Of a stretch of DNA of 64,000 bases, positions 36,669-48,800 are shown piece by piece. A program made the translations under genes and the position numbers. The notes beneath the pieces were generated by a model, which made no database searches, was not told the origin of the DNA, and saw nothing but the letters and a program-made list of their open reading frames with translations. The DNA is from Apiospora phragmitis (lineage: Eukaryota > Ascomycota > Sordariomycetes > Amphisphaeriales > Apiosporaceae): positions 2,604,001 through 2,668,000 of the forward strand of contig JAQQWL010000013.1 of the NCBI GenBank assembly GCA_038363925.1, read 5' to 3'. The stretch's first letter is position 1; each line of letters starts with the position of its first letter.

Positions 36669-38199
36669 GGGAGTATGGGGAGAGGGCTTGGGCTTTATAG
36701 GGCTCGAACCAGCCGTGGACTGGAGGACTTGCGGCCATAGGAGCAAGGGCAAGCCCGGAAAGAAACGATTTCATCCCTTTCCAGTATGTCTTGAGAGACG
36801 CATTGTATACGCATGAGAGATTTCGTTATTGGCTGCAAACATATTGAAGTTCCGTTTCCGTGATTACATCTTGTTTAGTTTACCTAAAAGAATCGATGTG
36901 CTGCTTGACAATGTGAGAGGCACATCATGCTGAAATCGGTAGCCGGCGACTCCTGGAGGTCCAGCCGTTTGCTTTGTCCGGTAAGCAAAGCTCTTCAAAG
37001 GGTTAGCAAACACACGATGCAGCCTATATCCTTGTGTGCCAACGCCGTTCTAGAACTACCGTTCGCGGAGGCCAAAATCCACAAAACGTTTTCAAACCTT
37101 TACAATCAACTCTGGTAGAGCTTCCTTCCTCGAAAGACTGCGGTCAAGCAGATGGCCTGGCTGGAGGGGGTATCCTGTATGGCGACTACTCTATAAAGAC
37201 ACTACTAATAATTAGTAGGAAGCCCATTCACTGGGCCTATGGATGTATAATAATAACGGCACATATGGAATAGGCATCACAAGACGCATGGATCTACCTA
37301 CTGTGTTTCTCTTCTGAAGCTCAGGGGTGAGGGATTTGTTGTTATTAGGGATTTTCACGTGTTTAATCTATGAGGCTCATTTGAATATGTATAGGCGAAT
37401 ATTGGACTGCACCAAGGATGGAAATTCGGTTGGAATCCCCAAGCGTAAAATCAAGCTTCCAATTAACAATCTAGTCTGTTACCAGGGGGCGTCAGGACAT
37501 GCCGAGCCATGTAGATAAACTACCTATTCGACAGGATCGTGTTACCACCGGGACGTACTGGAAGTTCATAATAGTGTACGATACTACTACATCTCCCTTT
37601 GCCCCGCCACAACAGTAACTGTACCAGTGATATCAAAGAATGTGTTCCTAGAGGACATGATAATGAATGGCGTTGAGCAAATAAGCTCGGAGTTTTCGAT
37701 ACCAAGAAGTAACGATGTGATGAAAAGGAGGATCGAACTCAAATACGGAATAACGATAAAGGAAAAGCCGATGCATTGCTACTGACTAAAGCATCGTATG
37801 TATATGCTCTTAAAGGGTCCTGGTTTAGTGGCGGCTGCTTATCAGATGCCTAAGCCAGTTCCTAGGCATTTAACTCGAAACATTTGATGCAGGCTCTTGG
37901 GAAGGGGGCAAGGGTGCGAACAAGAATTGGCCGGTTTCCTCGACCGCCTCAATAGTCGCACACTTGAAAAATTTATATAAAATAAAGTAATCAGTTTCAA
38001 AATTTCGAAAAATAGTTTTAAATTATTTAATTATTAAATTATTTTCTTTATATTTCTTTTATATTTAAAAAGCTGGTCTTAATTTTATCGCAGTTTTTTA
38101 AACATAAGGATCTAGAAAGTCGACATAGAATCCGGCCAATTCTTAATTGCACCCCTTGGGGGGAAGGGGTCTTTTTTCCCCCTTCGGTTCTTCCGTGGC
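36669..38199. other. Gene-poor spacer with an extremely AT-rich patch
   Basis: No gene recognised between Cys-rich copies 2 and 3. At about 37966-38060 the sequence is almost purely A/T (ATTTAATTATTAAATTATTT type), unlike its surroundings, consistent with repeat-induced point mutation debris or an AT isochore fragment. Confidence 0.5.
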
Positions 38200-38933
38200 T
38201 CATTGGAATCTGTCTTGGGTGTCTTGCCATTCTTTCAAGGGACCAATATAATAGACGAGGATTGTGCAAGGTTTATCCGCCGTGATGCAAGACTCACAGT
38301 CCACGCGGTTATCTGGGTCACCTGGCTTACACTGCTCCCATTCGCCACATGGTTTCTCCAATATGCAAATGTCGCATACCGGATGCCCTAGGCCAAACAT
38401 TGCTTCTTCCACCGTGGTTCCTGTCTCATGAAGGGAGCCCGTGGCTTGCTGTCCCAGCGCTTCCGCTAATATAGATGGCTGGGGATTCTTCGCATCTTGC
38501 CACCTTTGCCTAGCAGCCGCCTTATATGGCTCAGCAAATCGGCCAGTCTCCTTGGACAAGGCCGCCGACTTCTCTGCGGGCGGACCCCTTCTTTTAGGTC
38601 GCGTCGACAGCCCCGGCTCCTCCAGCTCCACGGGCTCTATGACCTATTCGAAGTGTATGCAATTGTTGACAAATACTCTTGTGAGCGGAGTACTAAAGCA
38701 CAATGTTGGGGGGTCAGACTCGAGGCAGAGATCGCAAAAGTCGCTCGCGTGTTCCCCGCATAGGTACACTTCGGGCCTCTGCGTTTGCATGCATCACAGC
38801 CCTTTGACGGGATTTTGGGAATAGCGAAGGAGTGGAATAGGGCCTTTAGTGTGCTAAGGTCAGCCGTTCCCGCGGACGGGCCCGGCTGTGGAAGAGAAGT
38901 TCCGCCATTGTTTCCATGGCTGCCAGGATCCAT
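38200..38933 (-). pseudogene. Cys-rich double-module protein, copy 3 (disrupted)
   Basis: Shortest and clearest member. ATG at 38933 (MDPGSHGNNGG). N-terminal module: CDACKRRGPKC, then after a one-base frame break near 38757-38765 (CCCC run) CGEHASDFCDLC and a Cys eight residues on. C-terminal module: CDICILEKPC, CKPGDPDNRVDCESC and CITADKPC, close to the Zn2Cys6 spacing C-x2-C-x6-C-x(n)-C-x2-C-x6-C. The linker is Arg/Lys/Ala-rich. An in-frame TAG at 38644-38646 lies 17 residues after the last Cys of the first module. With one base added the span is exactly 245 codons. Whether it is a dead gene, mis-assembled or recoded cannot be decided here. Confidence 0.55.
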
Positions 38934-40414
38934 CTTGCCCGGTTGGGTAGATCGTGAGATGCAACTAGTAGGTGATATGGCCAGATGAAAAGATAAAGAA
39001 CGAGGTGCTTGGTGTGCTCATCTGCGACTAAAGCGAGATGCAGACATAATCGACGGTCGCGTCCCCCATTTATAGAAATTGGAACGGCATGCTTGAGGAT
39101 GCAGGAGCGTATTGAGGTTTGTTTGCGAGGTCAAATCTTAGGAATCTTGTTGTAAACTCATTTCATGACCACTTGCTTGCTTACCTGGCTCACAGGTCAC
39201 TTTAGATATTGTGCGTTAGCTGTAAAGGAACGTAGGGTAACCATCGTGGCCGCATCAGTCCTCACTCTCTCAGGTTTTCTTTGTTAACAGTGGTGACGAC
39301 ATGCTCAGTGGGGCATCTTGTGCTTCCTACAACGTCAAACCTAAGTTATGTTTGCTCTGTAGCAATGTTAGCGATGACTTCCTTCTGATGAGTTGGTGGT
39401 AAAGCTCAAGCTTGGATGTTTTCCATCAGTAAAGCCACAAATTTGGTTCTGGGAGGAGTCATGAATCAAAGTGGGCTGCTTGGTCAGTAGACAAGCCCAA
39501 ACAGCAAGAGGCAGGAATCTTGGCCGTACTTACCAACGGATCCAAATCGGCCATCCAACAGGACAACGGTCATACACGTGGAGAACATGACCACCCGTCA
39601 TTGGTTCGCCGGGCAGGTGTTGATACACATTTGCACGGCACCCAAAGAGGCATGTTGGTCCGCCATCGATGCCGAAGCCCCATCCATGTCCGATGTGCGC
39701 CAGAAGATCTACAACAGTCGCCGCACCCATCCGCAGGTATGGACGCGAGATCTCGGAATGCTTCCTGGTCATCAAATGTGGCACCAACAACCACGCTAGG
39801 GATGATACCGGACCTTTGTACGTTGCACCAACCGCCCAGAGTGTTATCTCATGAGAAAAACCAGCACTGTAGCTCAGCAAGGGTAGCCAGGATAACACCG
39901 GGCGCCTGAGGATTATATAACACAGCAGTGTGCGAGCTCTCACAGTCCCTAGAACCCCCATAATCGTCAATTATGCTATGCTCCGTCCACATTCCTGCGT
40001 ACATGTGGCACGCCCGCTTGGCGGCGAAGTTGACGTATCACGTCTTCACATGGGTCAATAGAAAGCCATCTCGAGCTTGGTGATGTTAGGCACATCATAG
40101 CATTCTATCCCCTCCGTGTCTGAATCAGGGGCACAGTACAACCAATAAAGGGGCTACTAACCGCCGACTGATTTCTCCTTGGCTATGCGGCTGTATTTCC
40201 ACAGTAGGCGTTTCTGGGTCACGTGTTGCTTGCGCATCTTGTCAAACCGAGATGATATTCACAGAAACCCAGGCTGCAGATGTAAACAGATGTGCTAGAT
40301 AATTGTTTAAAAAAAAGCTTAGTGTGGGTAAGTCGTTGAGCTGAAACGCTTTGAGTTGGTATAGTAAGCCATCATGAAAATTTTAATATCTCCGAACGCA
40401 AGAAGGTCAAGAAT
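38934..40414. other. Gene-poor spacer
   Basis: Overlapping ORFs on both strands at about 39520-39970 lack codon bias or known domains; they may be relics of a decayed element. Nothing else recognised. Confidence 0.45.
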
Positions 40415-40503
40415 GGAGCGGTAGCTAAGTGGTATAGCGTGGGATTGCAGTTGCTCTTTAGTCAGTTATCCTAAGGTCGCGTGTTCGATCCACGCTCGCT
40501 CCT
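40415..40503 (+). tRNA. tRNA-Cys (anticodon GCA) with 17-nt intron
   Basis: Full cloverleaf by eye: acceptor stem GGAGCGG with TCGCTCC (last pair G-T), D arm GCT...AGC, anticodon stem TGGGA with TCCTA, loop TTGCAGA with GCA at 40447-40449, T arm GCGTG-TTCGATC-CACGC, discriminator T at 40503. A 17-nt intron at 40451-40467 interrupts the anticodon loop one base 3' of the anticodon, the canonical eukaryotic position. A T5 pol III terminator follows at 40505-40509. It decodes UGC/UGU. Confidence 0.95.
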
Positions 40504-42020
40504 CTTTTTGCTCTCCTTCTATGAAAGAAGAATATTCAATTGGCTTCTTTCTAATATTTCCCTCTAGGTTCCTAGATCTACTTACTGACTGGCCTTCTTT
40601 CTATACAAGCGTGGCATCCCAGACAAACTGTCCTCGGTCCCGGCACCCGAATCGTTACTCCACCTCTAGTGAGCGGCCAGCAGTCTGGATGTCCACAAAG
40701 TTGAAAGATATTGTTGATTTCATGCTGAGATATCTTTTTGCCCTAGGTTACTTTCTAGGTCTGTTGGGATGAGTTTTCTTCGGAAATTCCCAGGCCTAAA
40801 TAGAAAATTTGCTGCTCGGTGACGCTTGGCTGTGGCGCCAATTGAGTATCGGTATCACGGTAACTACCCTCTTCATTCGAGACGTTGCCAGGCGGACCTA
40901 GAATTGTCATAAATCAATCACGGAGGTGCAGCCGGGCCAGGTTTGGCGCAAGAACCGTCGGAGGACCCTGAGCGAATCGGATCTTGCAGTCGTTCCCAAA
41001 CAGGAAACAACGATTTTGAGCCCGAGGAGCCCAGACTGTCTTGTCGCACGTCTCGCCAAGTGCGCTCAGCACCGAGACACCGTCATTCGAAGATGATGAG
41101 CCACGGCCAATTGGACTTAGTGCCGTCAGATTATACTACTGCCACAGTCTCTGGATAAAAAAAGATGCTGTGCGTCAGGATCACATTGGCTTGGTTGGAC
41201 AATGGGGGCTTGGGGGGTTAACCTAGCTGCAGGACCTCAGCCCTGCAGGTAGCCTGTGAAGAACGAAGCCAAGCTTCAAATTTACAACATGATCTACTTC
41301 AGGCTGGCTGTGAAGTTTGAATAGATCAGAAATCAAAGGTATGATCTCAAGGATTTATTGATACTGTCATACGGAGTCGACTCTTGAACAAGTTGGCCAG
41401 AAACGCCTACCCACTTTTCTCATTTGGGGCTTTCTTCCAGTGGCTGCGCTTTTCGATGTTCCAGAGGCAAGTATAGCCAACTTACTGGAATACCAACTGT
41501 CAGAGCTATATTAAGCTTAATACCTGTTCCGATAGTCTGGACGCGACCATTGCATGTCTGCCTATCCCACCATCATGTTGGATATGGCAATTGGAGACGT
41601 AGATCATACCGCTGCTATGTAATGTTCGAATAGCTCCCTCCACCTGTGTTCCCCTGCATCCCTTGCGTCGCGAGCCTTCTACCGCTTCTAACCTAGACTA
41701 TGTACCCCAGGCTATCCCGTCCCCAGTTGTCGATCCAGATCGACCTCAGATCTTGGGTCAACTTCATATGCTGCTACACAGCCATGCGGTATTCTATCGC
41801 AAGAGCAGCTTCTTGGATCCAGGGGAAGACATACGTACATAAGATGAGCCTGGTCGCTGTCCTGGTCGGGTCCTCGACCACCTTCCAGCAACAGCACTGC
41901 GCACTGCCTACCCCAGCTTTCATCACATCTTATCAATCAATCTCGTTCGTGATCCGGTATCCTAGAATATAATCCCCAATATCTCTCGTATAGAAAAGGA
42001 AAACTCCAATTATTATCAGG
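40504..42020. other. Intergenic region
   Basis: Right end of the gene-poor island and promoter of the small secreted-protein gene. No gene recognised. Confidence 0.5.
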
Positions 42021-42754
42021 ATGCACGTCCAGCAGATCCTCTTCCTCTTGGCCGCCGCCATCACCACCTTGACCGAAGCCCGTGAGTAAAACCCCAATAC
42101 CTACCACCCATCACCGACATGGCCTGAATGTGTACCCCCAACACATGAGTCTATACATACATGTACATTGATATATGCCTCGCCCAATACAGCATTTCCA
42201 AAGTGAACACCAGCTACTTACTAACACACCACCTCTATCCCTAAACCCACAGGCCCCTCCTTATTGTCGTCTGCCGCCCCCCCGCCAAGTCAACGGCGAC
42301 AGCTTCGAGTGCAACACGGCGCGCGTCCGCATCGTGACCGGCCTGCAGGAGACCCGGACCAACACCAACAACATCGCCGACGCCGAGACCAAGCAAACGG
42401 CCAACGCGGGGATCAACCAGGCCGCCAACGCCATCAACTCCATCGCCGTCGCCGTCTTCAGCGGCGAGACGACCCCCGCCGACGCGCGCGACATCACCGA
42501 GGCGGGGCTCGAGATTACCCAGGCGGCTTTGCAAGGGGTGATCAGTGAGTTCTTCTTTCTTTTCTTTTTTTCTTTTGTTCTTTGACAGGGGTGTCTGTCT
42601 GTTGATTGAGGAAAAGGGGATACGCAAAAAACCATACATGCGCACGATGCTGACTTTGATGGTGTTCAGGTCCGATGAGGCGGTAGTGGCGGCTTCGGCT
42701 TCGGTGGATGAGGCGGTCGCGGCCGCTTTTGATATCGTCGAGTTTTGCACCTAG
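42021..42754 (+). CDS. Small secreted protein of unknown function, frame uncertain
   Basis: Three exons: 42021-42081, 42253-42544 and 42670-42754. Exon 1 encodes a signal peptide (MHVQQILFLLAAAITTLTEA); intron 1 has a perfect TACTAAC branch site. In exon 2 the frame with almost exclusively G/C third positions reads an Asn/Thr/Ala-rich helical stretch (NIADAETKQTANAGINQAAN, then SIAVAVFSGETTPADARDIT) with one Cys; exon 3 adds VDEAVAAAFDIVEFCT. Splice phases do not match that frame: the literal spliced reading shifts into an Arg/His-rich frame in exon 2 and returns in exon 3. A C7 run at 42277-42283 is the likely site of one error. About 145 residues; could be an effector-like or cell-wall protein, but there is no family match. 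Confidence 0.55.
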
Positions 42755-43260
42755 GCGAGCGCCATTTACACACCTAGATGATGGGGCTTGTTCATGCATT
42801 AGACGAGGGGAGGCGTGTATTTTTACCTATCTGGCTAACATACTTAATATTGACTTACATGCCTACTTGCCCCTGATGGTGATTGATCTGACCTCTTTGC
42901 ATGCAGGGACGGATGTAGGATGGTCAAGATGAGAAGAAACACAGAGAGAGAGTGCTGCACATAGGCAGGGCTGGAGTCAGGTCCGAGTATTTCTCATTAC
43001 TTTGGCATGCTTCATTCATATTCATTAGGAGCTATCTACCAGCTGATAGCTGGGCTCATGCCTACGGACAAGCTCTTACGCCAAGGCCGGCCTCAAAAAA
43101 GGTGTCCTCATTCATTCCATAACCCCTTTTCCCATACCGAACGTTCCTACATGACATCATATCAGACAGACATCATCATACCCAACTAGCTCCTCCTCAA
43201 CAACAAGAACCCGTCAGATTCCGCGCCCACGCCTGAAGAGGGGAGGGCGGAACCCCTACC
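42755..43260. other. Intergenic, convergent 3' regions
   Basis: Spacer between the small secreted-protein gene and the DUF4139 gene. Nothing specific seen. Confidence 0.6.
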
Positions 43261-45882
43261 CTAAACGTTGACCGCATGGTCGCCCGTCGGGAAGGCGCAC
43301 TGGTACTCGAGCTCCAGCTTGACCATGCGGCCCGCGTGGAGCGTGATGTCCCACGAGACCTCGCCGCCCTTCTTGAGCGACGCGACGGCCTTGCCCCAGT
43401 CCTTTTCTTCCTTGCCCTCGCGCCCGGGCGCGCCCGCGGGCACGCCGGCGGCACCCGCCAGGGCCAGGCCGCGCGGCTGCAGGACCTCGACGCGCAGCCG
43501 CTCGTCCTCGCTGACGGGGACTTGGTCCAGGACGGTGATGCGGGCGGGGAGCGGTTGCTTCTGCTGCTGTTGCTGCTGCGAAGTGCCAGAGCGCGTGTTG
43601 GACAGGGAGATAGTCCGGCTGTACACGGCACTGTCCTCCTTGTTGAAGACGCCCGACTGCGAGCGCCGCACGTCGGGCTTGGGGTACGCGACTTTAATGG
43701 CCGGGTCGACGCCGAGGCTGAGCGTGAACGAATCGCCCGGGCTGCAGCGCGGCATGTCGGTGCGGCCGAGGAAGCTGCCGTCGAGGGTGAGGCCCGCGGC
43801 GCCGGGCAGGAGCGTCAGCTTGTTGCCGTTGCGCACCTTGGCCTGCAGGTAGGCGACGGGCTTGTACTTGGCGACGACGGTGTGGCTGAAGGCGACGTCG
43901 GCAAACGACAGGCGGGCCACGCGCTGCTTGGACGCCGTCGACCCCGGCGCCAGCGTCTTGAGGCCGGGCAGGTCGTACGTCGTCGTGAAGCCCGTCTCCT
44001 CGAACGTCGACTCCTGGAAGGCCAGCTCGGCGGCCGGCGGCGGCGGCTCGTCGGTGAGGGTCTGCTGCTCCCCTCCTCCGCCTCCACCAGGTAGGACCTA
44101 GAGGAAGTGAACGGCTGCGGCAGCATGTTGTTGGGGGCCCCGCCGGCGGGGCTGCTGCTGCTGCTGCTCATCATGTTCGGCATGATCATGCTGGCGGCGC
44201 GGGGGAAGAAGCTCCTCCTGGCTGCGCGGGCGTGCTGAATGCTCCGACTAAGCTCCACGTTGGCGTTGGTGAGGGCGGCTGGCGGCGGCGGTGGCGCCTG
44301 TGGGGTACCGGCGCCTGGAATGCGTCCAGGGCCCGCGGCTGCTGGCAGGGAATGTTGCACAGCATGACTTTGCATGGGGTCGTTATCAAAATGACCGAAC
44401 CCCATATCCTTGTCGCTCTCCTCACACTCCTCTTCCACTGCGGCGTCGGCGGCGGCCATGCGGAATCGTGCCATCCCCATCCTCGGTGGTTTCGCCTTCA
44501 CCATCCCGAACAGCTCGGAGCGCGGCTGCTGTGCGCCGCCGCGCCCCGTCTGCTTGTCGGCCCAGGCGGTCCGGTGCCACTGCTCGTCGCGGGAGAGCAT
44601 GATGTCGTTGCTCGAGTAGTAGCCGCCGCCGCCGCCATGGGCCCGGCCGGTCAGCCGCACGCGCCAGGGCACCAGGGTCGGGAGCGTGTCGTGGAGCCCC
44701 GAGAAGTCGGCCTGCGGCGTCGACAGGGTGATACGGCAGTTGGCCCAGGTCTCGGACGTCCGGTTGGTCAGCTGGGCGTCGAAGCAGACGTGGCCCGTGT
44801 TGGCGGTCGTCGAGAGCGCCAGGTCGTAGGCCGGCGCCCAGTGCGCGTCGGTCGTGACGTAGCTGATGGACAGGTCGCACGTGCTGCCGGGGAAAACGTC
44901 GCTGCCGCTGCCGCTCTTCTCCGGGGCCTTCGGGGAAGAGGAGGCGGCCTCGATATCGCTCGTGATGGAGTTGCGGCGCGACGAGCCGGGCGTGAAGGCG
45001 TTGGCGTCCAGCGTGATGCGGATGCTGTAGACCTTCTTAGGCCAGAAGGCCTCGCGCTCCCTCCGGACGCGCGCCTGTTCCCTGCGAACCTCCTGCTGCT
45101 TCCGCACCGCCTTTTGCTGCTCCTTCTGCCTCGACCTGGCCTCCCGCCGCTTCAGCTTGTCGGCCCTGGCCGTCTCGCGCCGGTACTGCCGCGCCCGGCG
45201 GTCTCGCTCCTTCCGCAGCCGCTGGAGCTCCTCCTGGGCCTGGCGGTGCCGGGCGCGGCCGTCGCAGTGGTCGGCGAAGATCTTCTCGCGCTCGGCCCGG
45301 TATGTGGCGAGGCCCGTGTCGATCTTCGGCGCGTTGGCCCGGCTGCTCGTCATGAGCTGCCCGTGGCCGTCCAGGAGGGCGAGGCGCCGCTTCGCGCTGT
45401 CGACGAGCTCGCTGGCGCGCTTCTCGTCGTCCTCGGCGAGGCGGATCTTTTCGCGGATGTCGCCCAGCGCCGCGTGGGCGCGCTCTTCCTCGTCCTCGCC
45501 CTCGGGCTCGGAGGCGCCGTCCGGATCATCATCAGAGTTGTCATCAGCGTCGTCGTCATATTCGGGATAGACGTCCTCGAAGATTTCCCGGTTGGGCAGC
45601 AGCTCTACGGCCATGTCGGTGATGATGGCCGAGCCCGTTCCTTCCACCTTGATGGAGTCCTGGTCTACCGTCGGCGTCAAGCCGACGATGGTGATTTGGT
45701 TTTCTCCGGTCTTCCGGGTGTGTTAGCTGGGCTTGCGTAGACTCGTGGGGAATGATGCTTGAACATACCTTGAGGGGAACATCCTTGATCTGACGGTGTA
45801 CTTGAGCGCGACCAGGAAACAAGGTCACAGACCGGGTCTCGAGCTCGCGAATGCGATACTCCTGCTTGTGTGTCACATCCAT
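43261..45882 (-). CDS. DUF4140/DUF4139 domain protein, one apparent frameshift
   Basis: Two exons on the minus strand: 45882-45769 and 45710-43261, about 854 residues. The N-terminal ETRSVTLFPGRAQVHRQIKD is the DUF4140 start (beta-rich, mucoidy-inhibitor A-like). A long charged coiled coil (roughly residues 90-240, EELQRLRKERDRRARQYRR type) follows. The DUF4139 core is YVTTDAHWAPAYDLAL, FDAQLTNRTSETWANCRITL, and later TTYDLPGL, KYKPVAYLQAKV and the C-terminal GGEVSWDITLHAGRMVKLEL. Its cellular role is not established. The frame breaks near 44070-44073 (CCCC on plus) inside EAEEG-EQQTLTDEPPPP; one added base restores 855 codons exactly. Poly-Ser, poly-Pro and poly-Gln loops are present. The family call is firm. 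Confidence 0.85.
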
Positions 45883-48800
45883 TGTAAAGCTGGACGAGTT
45901 GCTTGTTGGGTTGGGGTGTTTGCTTAGGACCGAAGCGTGTGTATCTAGTATTACATGGTATGAAAGAGAGAGACGGAAGGAAATCGTTCTAGGAGATATA
46001 TATTTGATGGCATCTAGAGATGTAGGATCTTAAACCTGGTGCCTGGGCTGCAGTCGTCATTCCAGGCAACCACCCGTTGCCGACTCAGGTCATACCTTTC
46101 ACATTCAATGAGGCTAGTAACGCCAAGATGCAAGCAGCCATTGAGGGGGAAAGTCTCGCGAACGGAGGCCCCTTATTCGAGCATCTCACTCGTGGAGATG
46201 AAGAGACAGGATAGTTAGTTATAGGCTTACTACTGAAAAGGGGACAGGACGTCCTGATCTTGCCTGAGTTAGGTGTTGTGTCAGCTAGGCGCTGTGGCGA
46301 AGGAGGTGGTACTGGCTGGGTTTTGGGCGGTAGGACAGCTAGCGGCGTTGAGTCACTCGTCGGTTACACACTGCGCCTCTCTTCTGCAACTATTGTAACC
46401 TTAGCAACTGCATTTGATTTCATTCAACTCCAATGGGATTGCACCGCTATCTATCTATACATACTCTGTGCCAATATAGGTGAGAAGTCACGTTCGTGTT
46501 CTGGTCTTGCAAGCAGTGTCTTTGTTTGCGCCGACATAGGGGGTCAATTGCAGCAAGGTAAAACATCCTTGGTTCGTCGTCGCGTCAATTGGATATGCAC
46601 CAATTTGGCGTACTTCCACTTGGCTGCTCACCAAAGCCATCCGCGATGGGTTCGCGAGAGAACCAACAAGTGACTGACTACCTTGAGACACGTACGCAAA
46701 GTACATGTAGTTGGGATCTATGAAGAACACCACAAGCCATGCCGTGACATGTCTAATTTTGGCAAGCTCTTTGCTCGAATAAGTACGTCGGGGAAGCCAG
46801 AGCGCAATGAACGGAGCCGAGTGCGTGAGTACGGCTAAGGGAAGGAACTTCGGGATTTCACCGCTTCGGGATCAGATCTGTCTCGGGCTTGGCTACCTTG
46901 GAAACCTGCCTCAATAATGGTGAACTAGAACTGAACGAGTAAAGGGATTGCCCTCCGATAAGCATAAACATGATAATGGTGCCCATGCAATCATCGTGGG
47001 TTCCTTCATATCACGTCGGGATTTTCCCCATGCGTAGTAGTAGGATGTATGTATCAGCTTAAGGGTTGTCGCTCAGTTGCTACGCTACGCTGCTTGGCTG
47101 CCCAGGGGATGGTCGAAGCCCGTGTGCAATCATCGGCCCAATCGGGATCATTTCAACTCTGACTTACCGCAATTTGCGGAAGCCAAGTACATGCACACAC
47201 CTCTTCATGTCCATTTGCCGGGGTTGCGCTGGCTGCGTGTTTTCTTTGCTTCTTCTTCCCTCCTCGTCCGTTTGCCAGGGGGGTGGGTGGATGGCAAGTT
47301 CCGATCGCAATGATGGCGGTCCATCGGGGATCAAAGACCGTTATCTGGAAGCGGTGAAGAAAAATGCTGTGTGTAGCAGTGAGGTGATGCGGACTGGCCG
47401 TGAGGGGGAAAACTCGACAGAAGATTGGAAAGAGTGCTTGAGTGAAGTGGAGTATCGTTGGCAGTATTGCCGGGCCAAATTCCCGGCACCGGGGCTTTCG
47501 CGACCGGACAGACTCGCGAGAGAGGAAAATCTCTGCTTCAACGGAAAGGGAGGGAGAGACAGACCATCAGCCCACTCATTTGCCCTAAACAGCCACCAGC
47601 ACGAACTAAATGGGCTGATCATCTACGCGGGTGTCGGGACGGGGGGTGGACGACGGCAATGGGATTGTCGTCAATCCAATTCGTGGATGTTGCTGGCAGC
47701 ATCCAAGAAGGCCGGACAGGACAGACAGACATGTTTCAGATAGATACGGATCAAACAGTTCTCGCAATGCGCACACGGTCATCCTCCAAACATATTTGGA
47801 GCGCGTCGATCCTTCGGGTCTATGTACTTACTGTACTGTACACATGGCACGGTCAGCACAGTCGTCTTTCCCCGGACCAGCTTGCGACTGGCTACGGGAG
47901 CTTGAAGGGTTGGTTTCGGCTCTCGTTTGATGAGTTGCGACGGGCTTTCAATTAGACCCAAGTCATCCAACTACAGGGTAGCAGCGCGAGAGAAAAAGTG
48001 TGGGGTCGCTGCCACTGGTCGGTCGGTCATGTTTGTCGTCCAACAAGAAGACAACTAACCCCCAAAAAGCACGGGCACATTCTCACACTCCCAGTCCGAG
48101 GGTCCCGTCCGTTTGCTCCCTTTCCTCGCCGTCCTCACCCCATGTCGGATTGACTAGCGAATGAGACGGGGATGGATGGATGGGGGGATACGTATGTCTG
48201 CGAGATGGTTGTTCGCGTAACCACCCTCCTCCCCTCCCCCCCCTCCCCCCCGTCCCTCCCCGTGTGTTCTTGGAACAAAACCGTCGATCGCAAAAGGCTG
48301 GGATACAGCTAAACTATCTGTACTTGTAGGTGGTTATGTATTCAACCCATCGTGTCAGGTGCTGAATGTGCATGCTCTTTTCTTTTGATCGAGTATGACG
48401 TCCATTACGGACATACCGATTGGTATGAAGTAATCTACATAGCTAATCTGTACTGGTCCTGGTATCCGAGATGAGATGAGATGACACACGAAGGAAAAAA
48501 CCGGAGCTCATTTCGCCAGCCAACGACTCCGAGGAGGGGTCGAGTCCGTAATTCCCTCGAGTGGAGGCACCCAAGAAGCCGGGACTTACGGAGGATGGGA
48601 ATCAACAAAGTGCGTCGTTGTCGTCGTCGTCGTCCTGCCGTCGTCGCGTGTCAGCTGATTGAGCCATACAGAAGTCGTATATTTTTAGGCAAGGTAGGAT
48701 TCCCTTTGCCGCCGATTGGAAAAGGGCAAGGAGGCATCGCACCGCATGCGCAGTTGTGTATGACCTCCTCGTGGCAGGCGGGCAGTGTGTGTTGCTATTT

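Noticed and set aside
39520..39970. Overlapping ORFs on both strands
   Set aside because: Neither has coding bias or recognisable motifs; possible relic but not supportable as a gene.
47066..47743. 225-codon plus-strand ORF
   Set aside because: Mixed third positions, no domain and no splice context; likely chance in a gene-free region.
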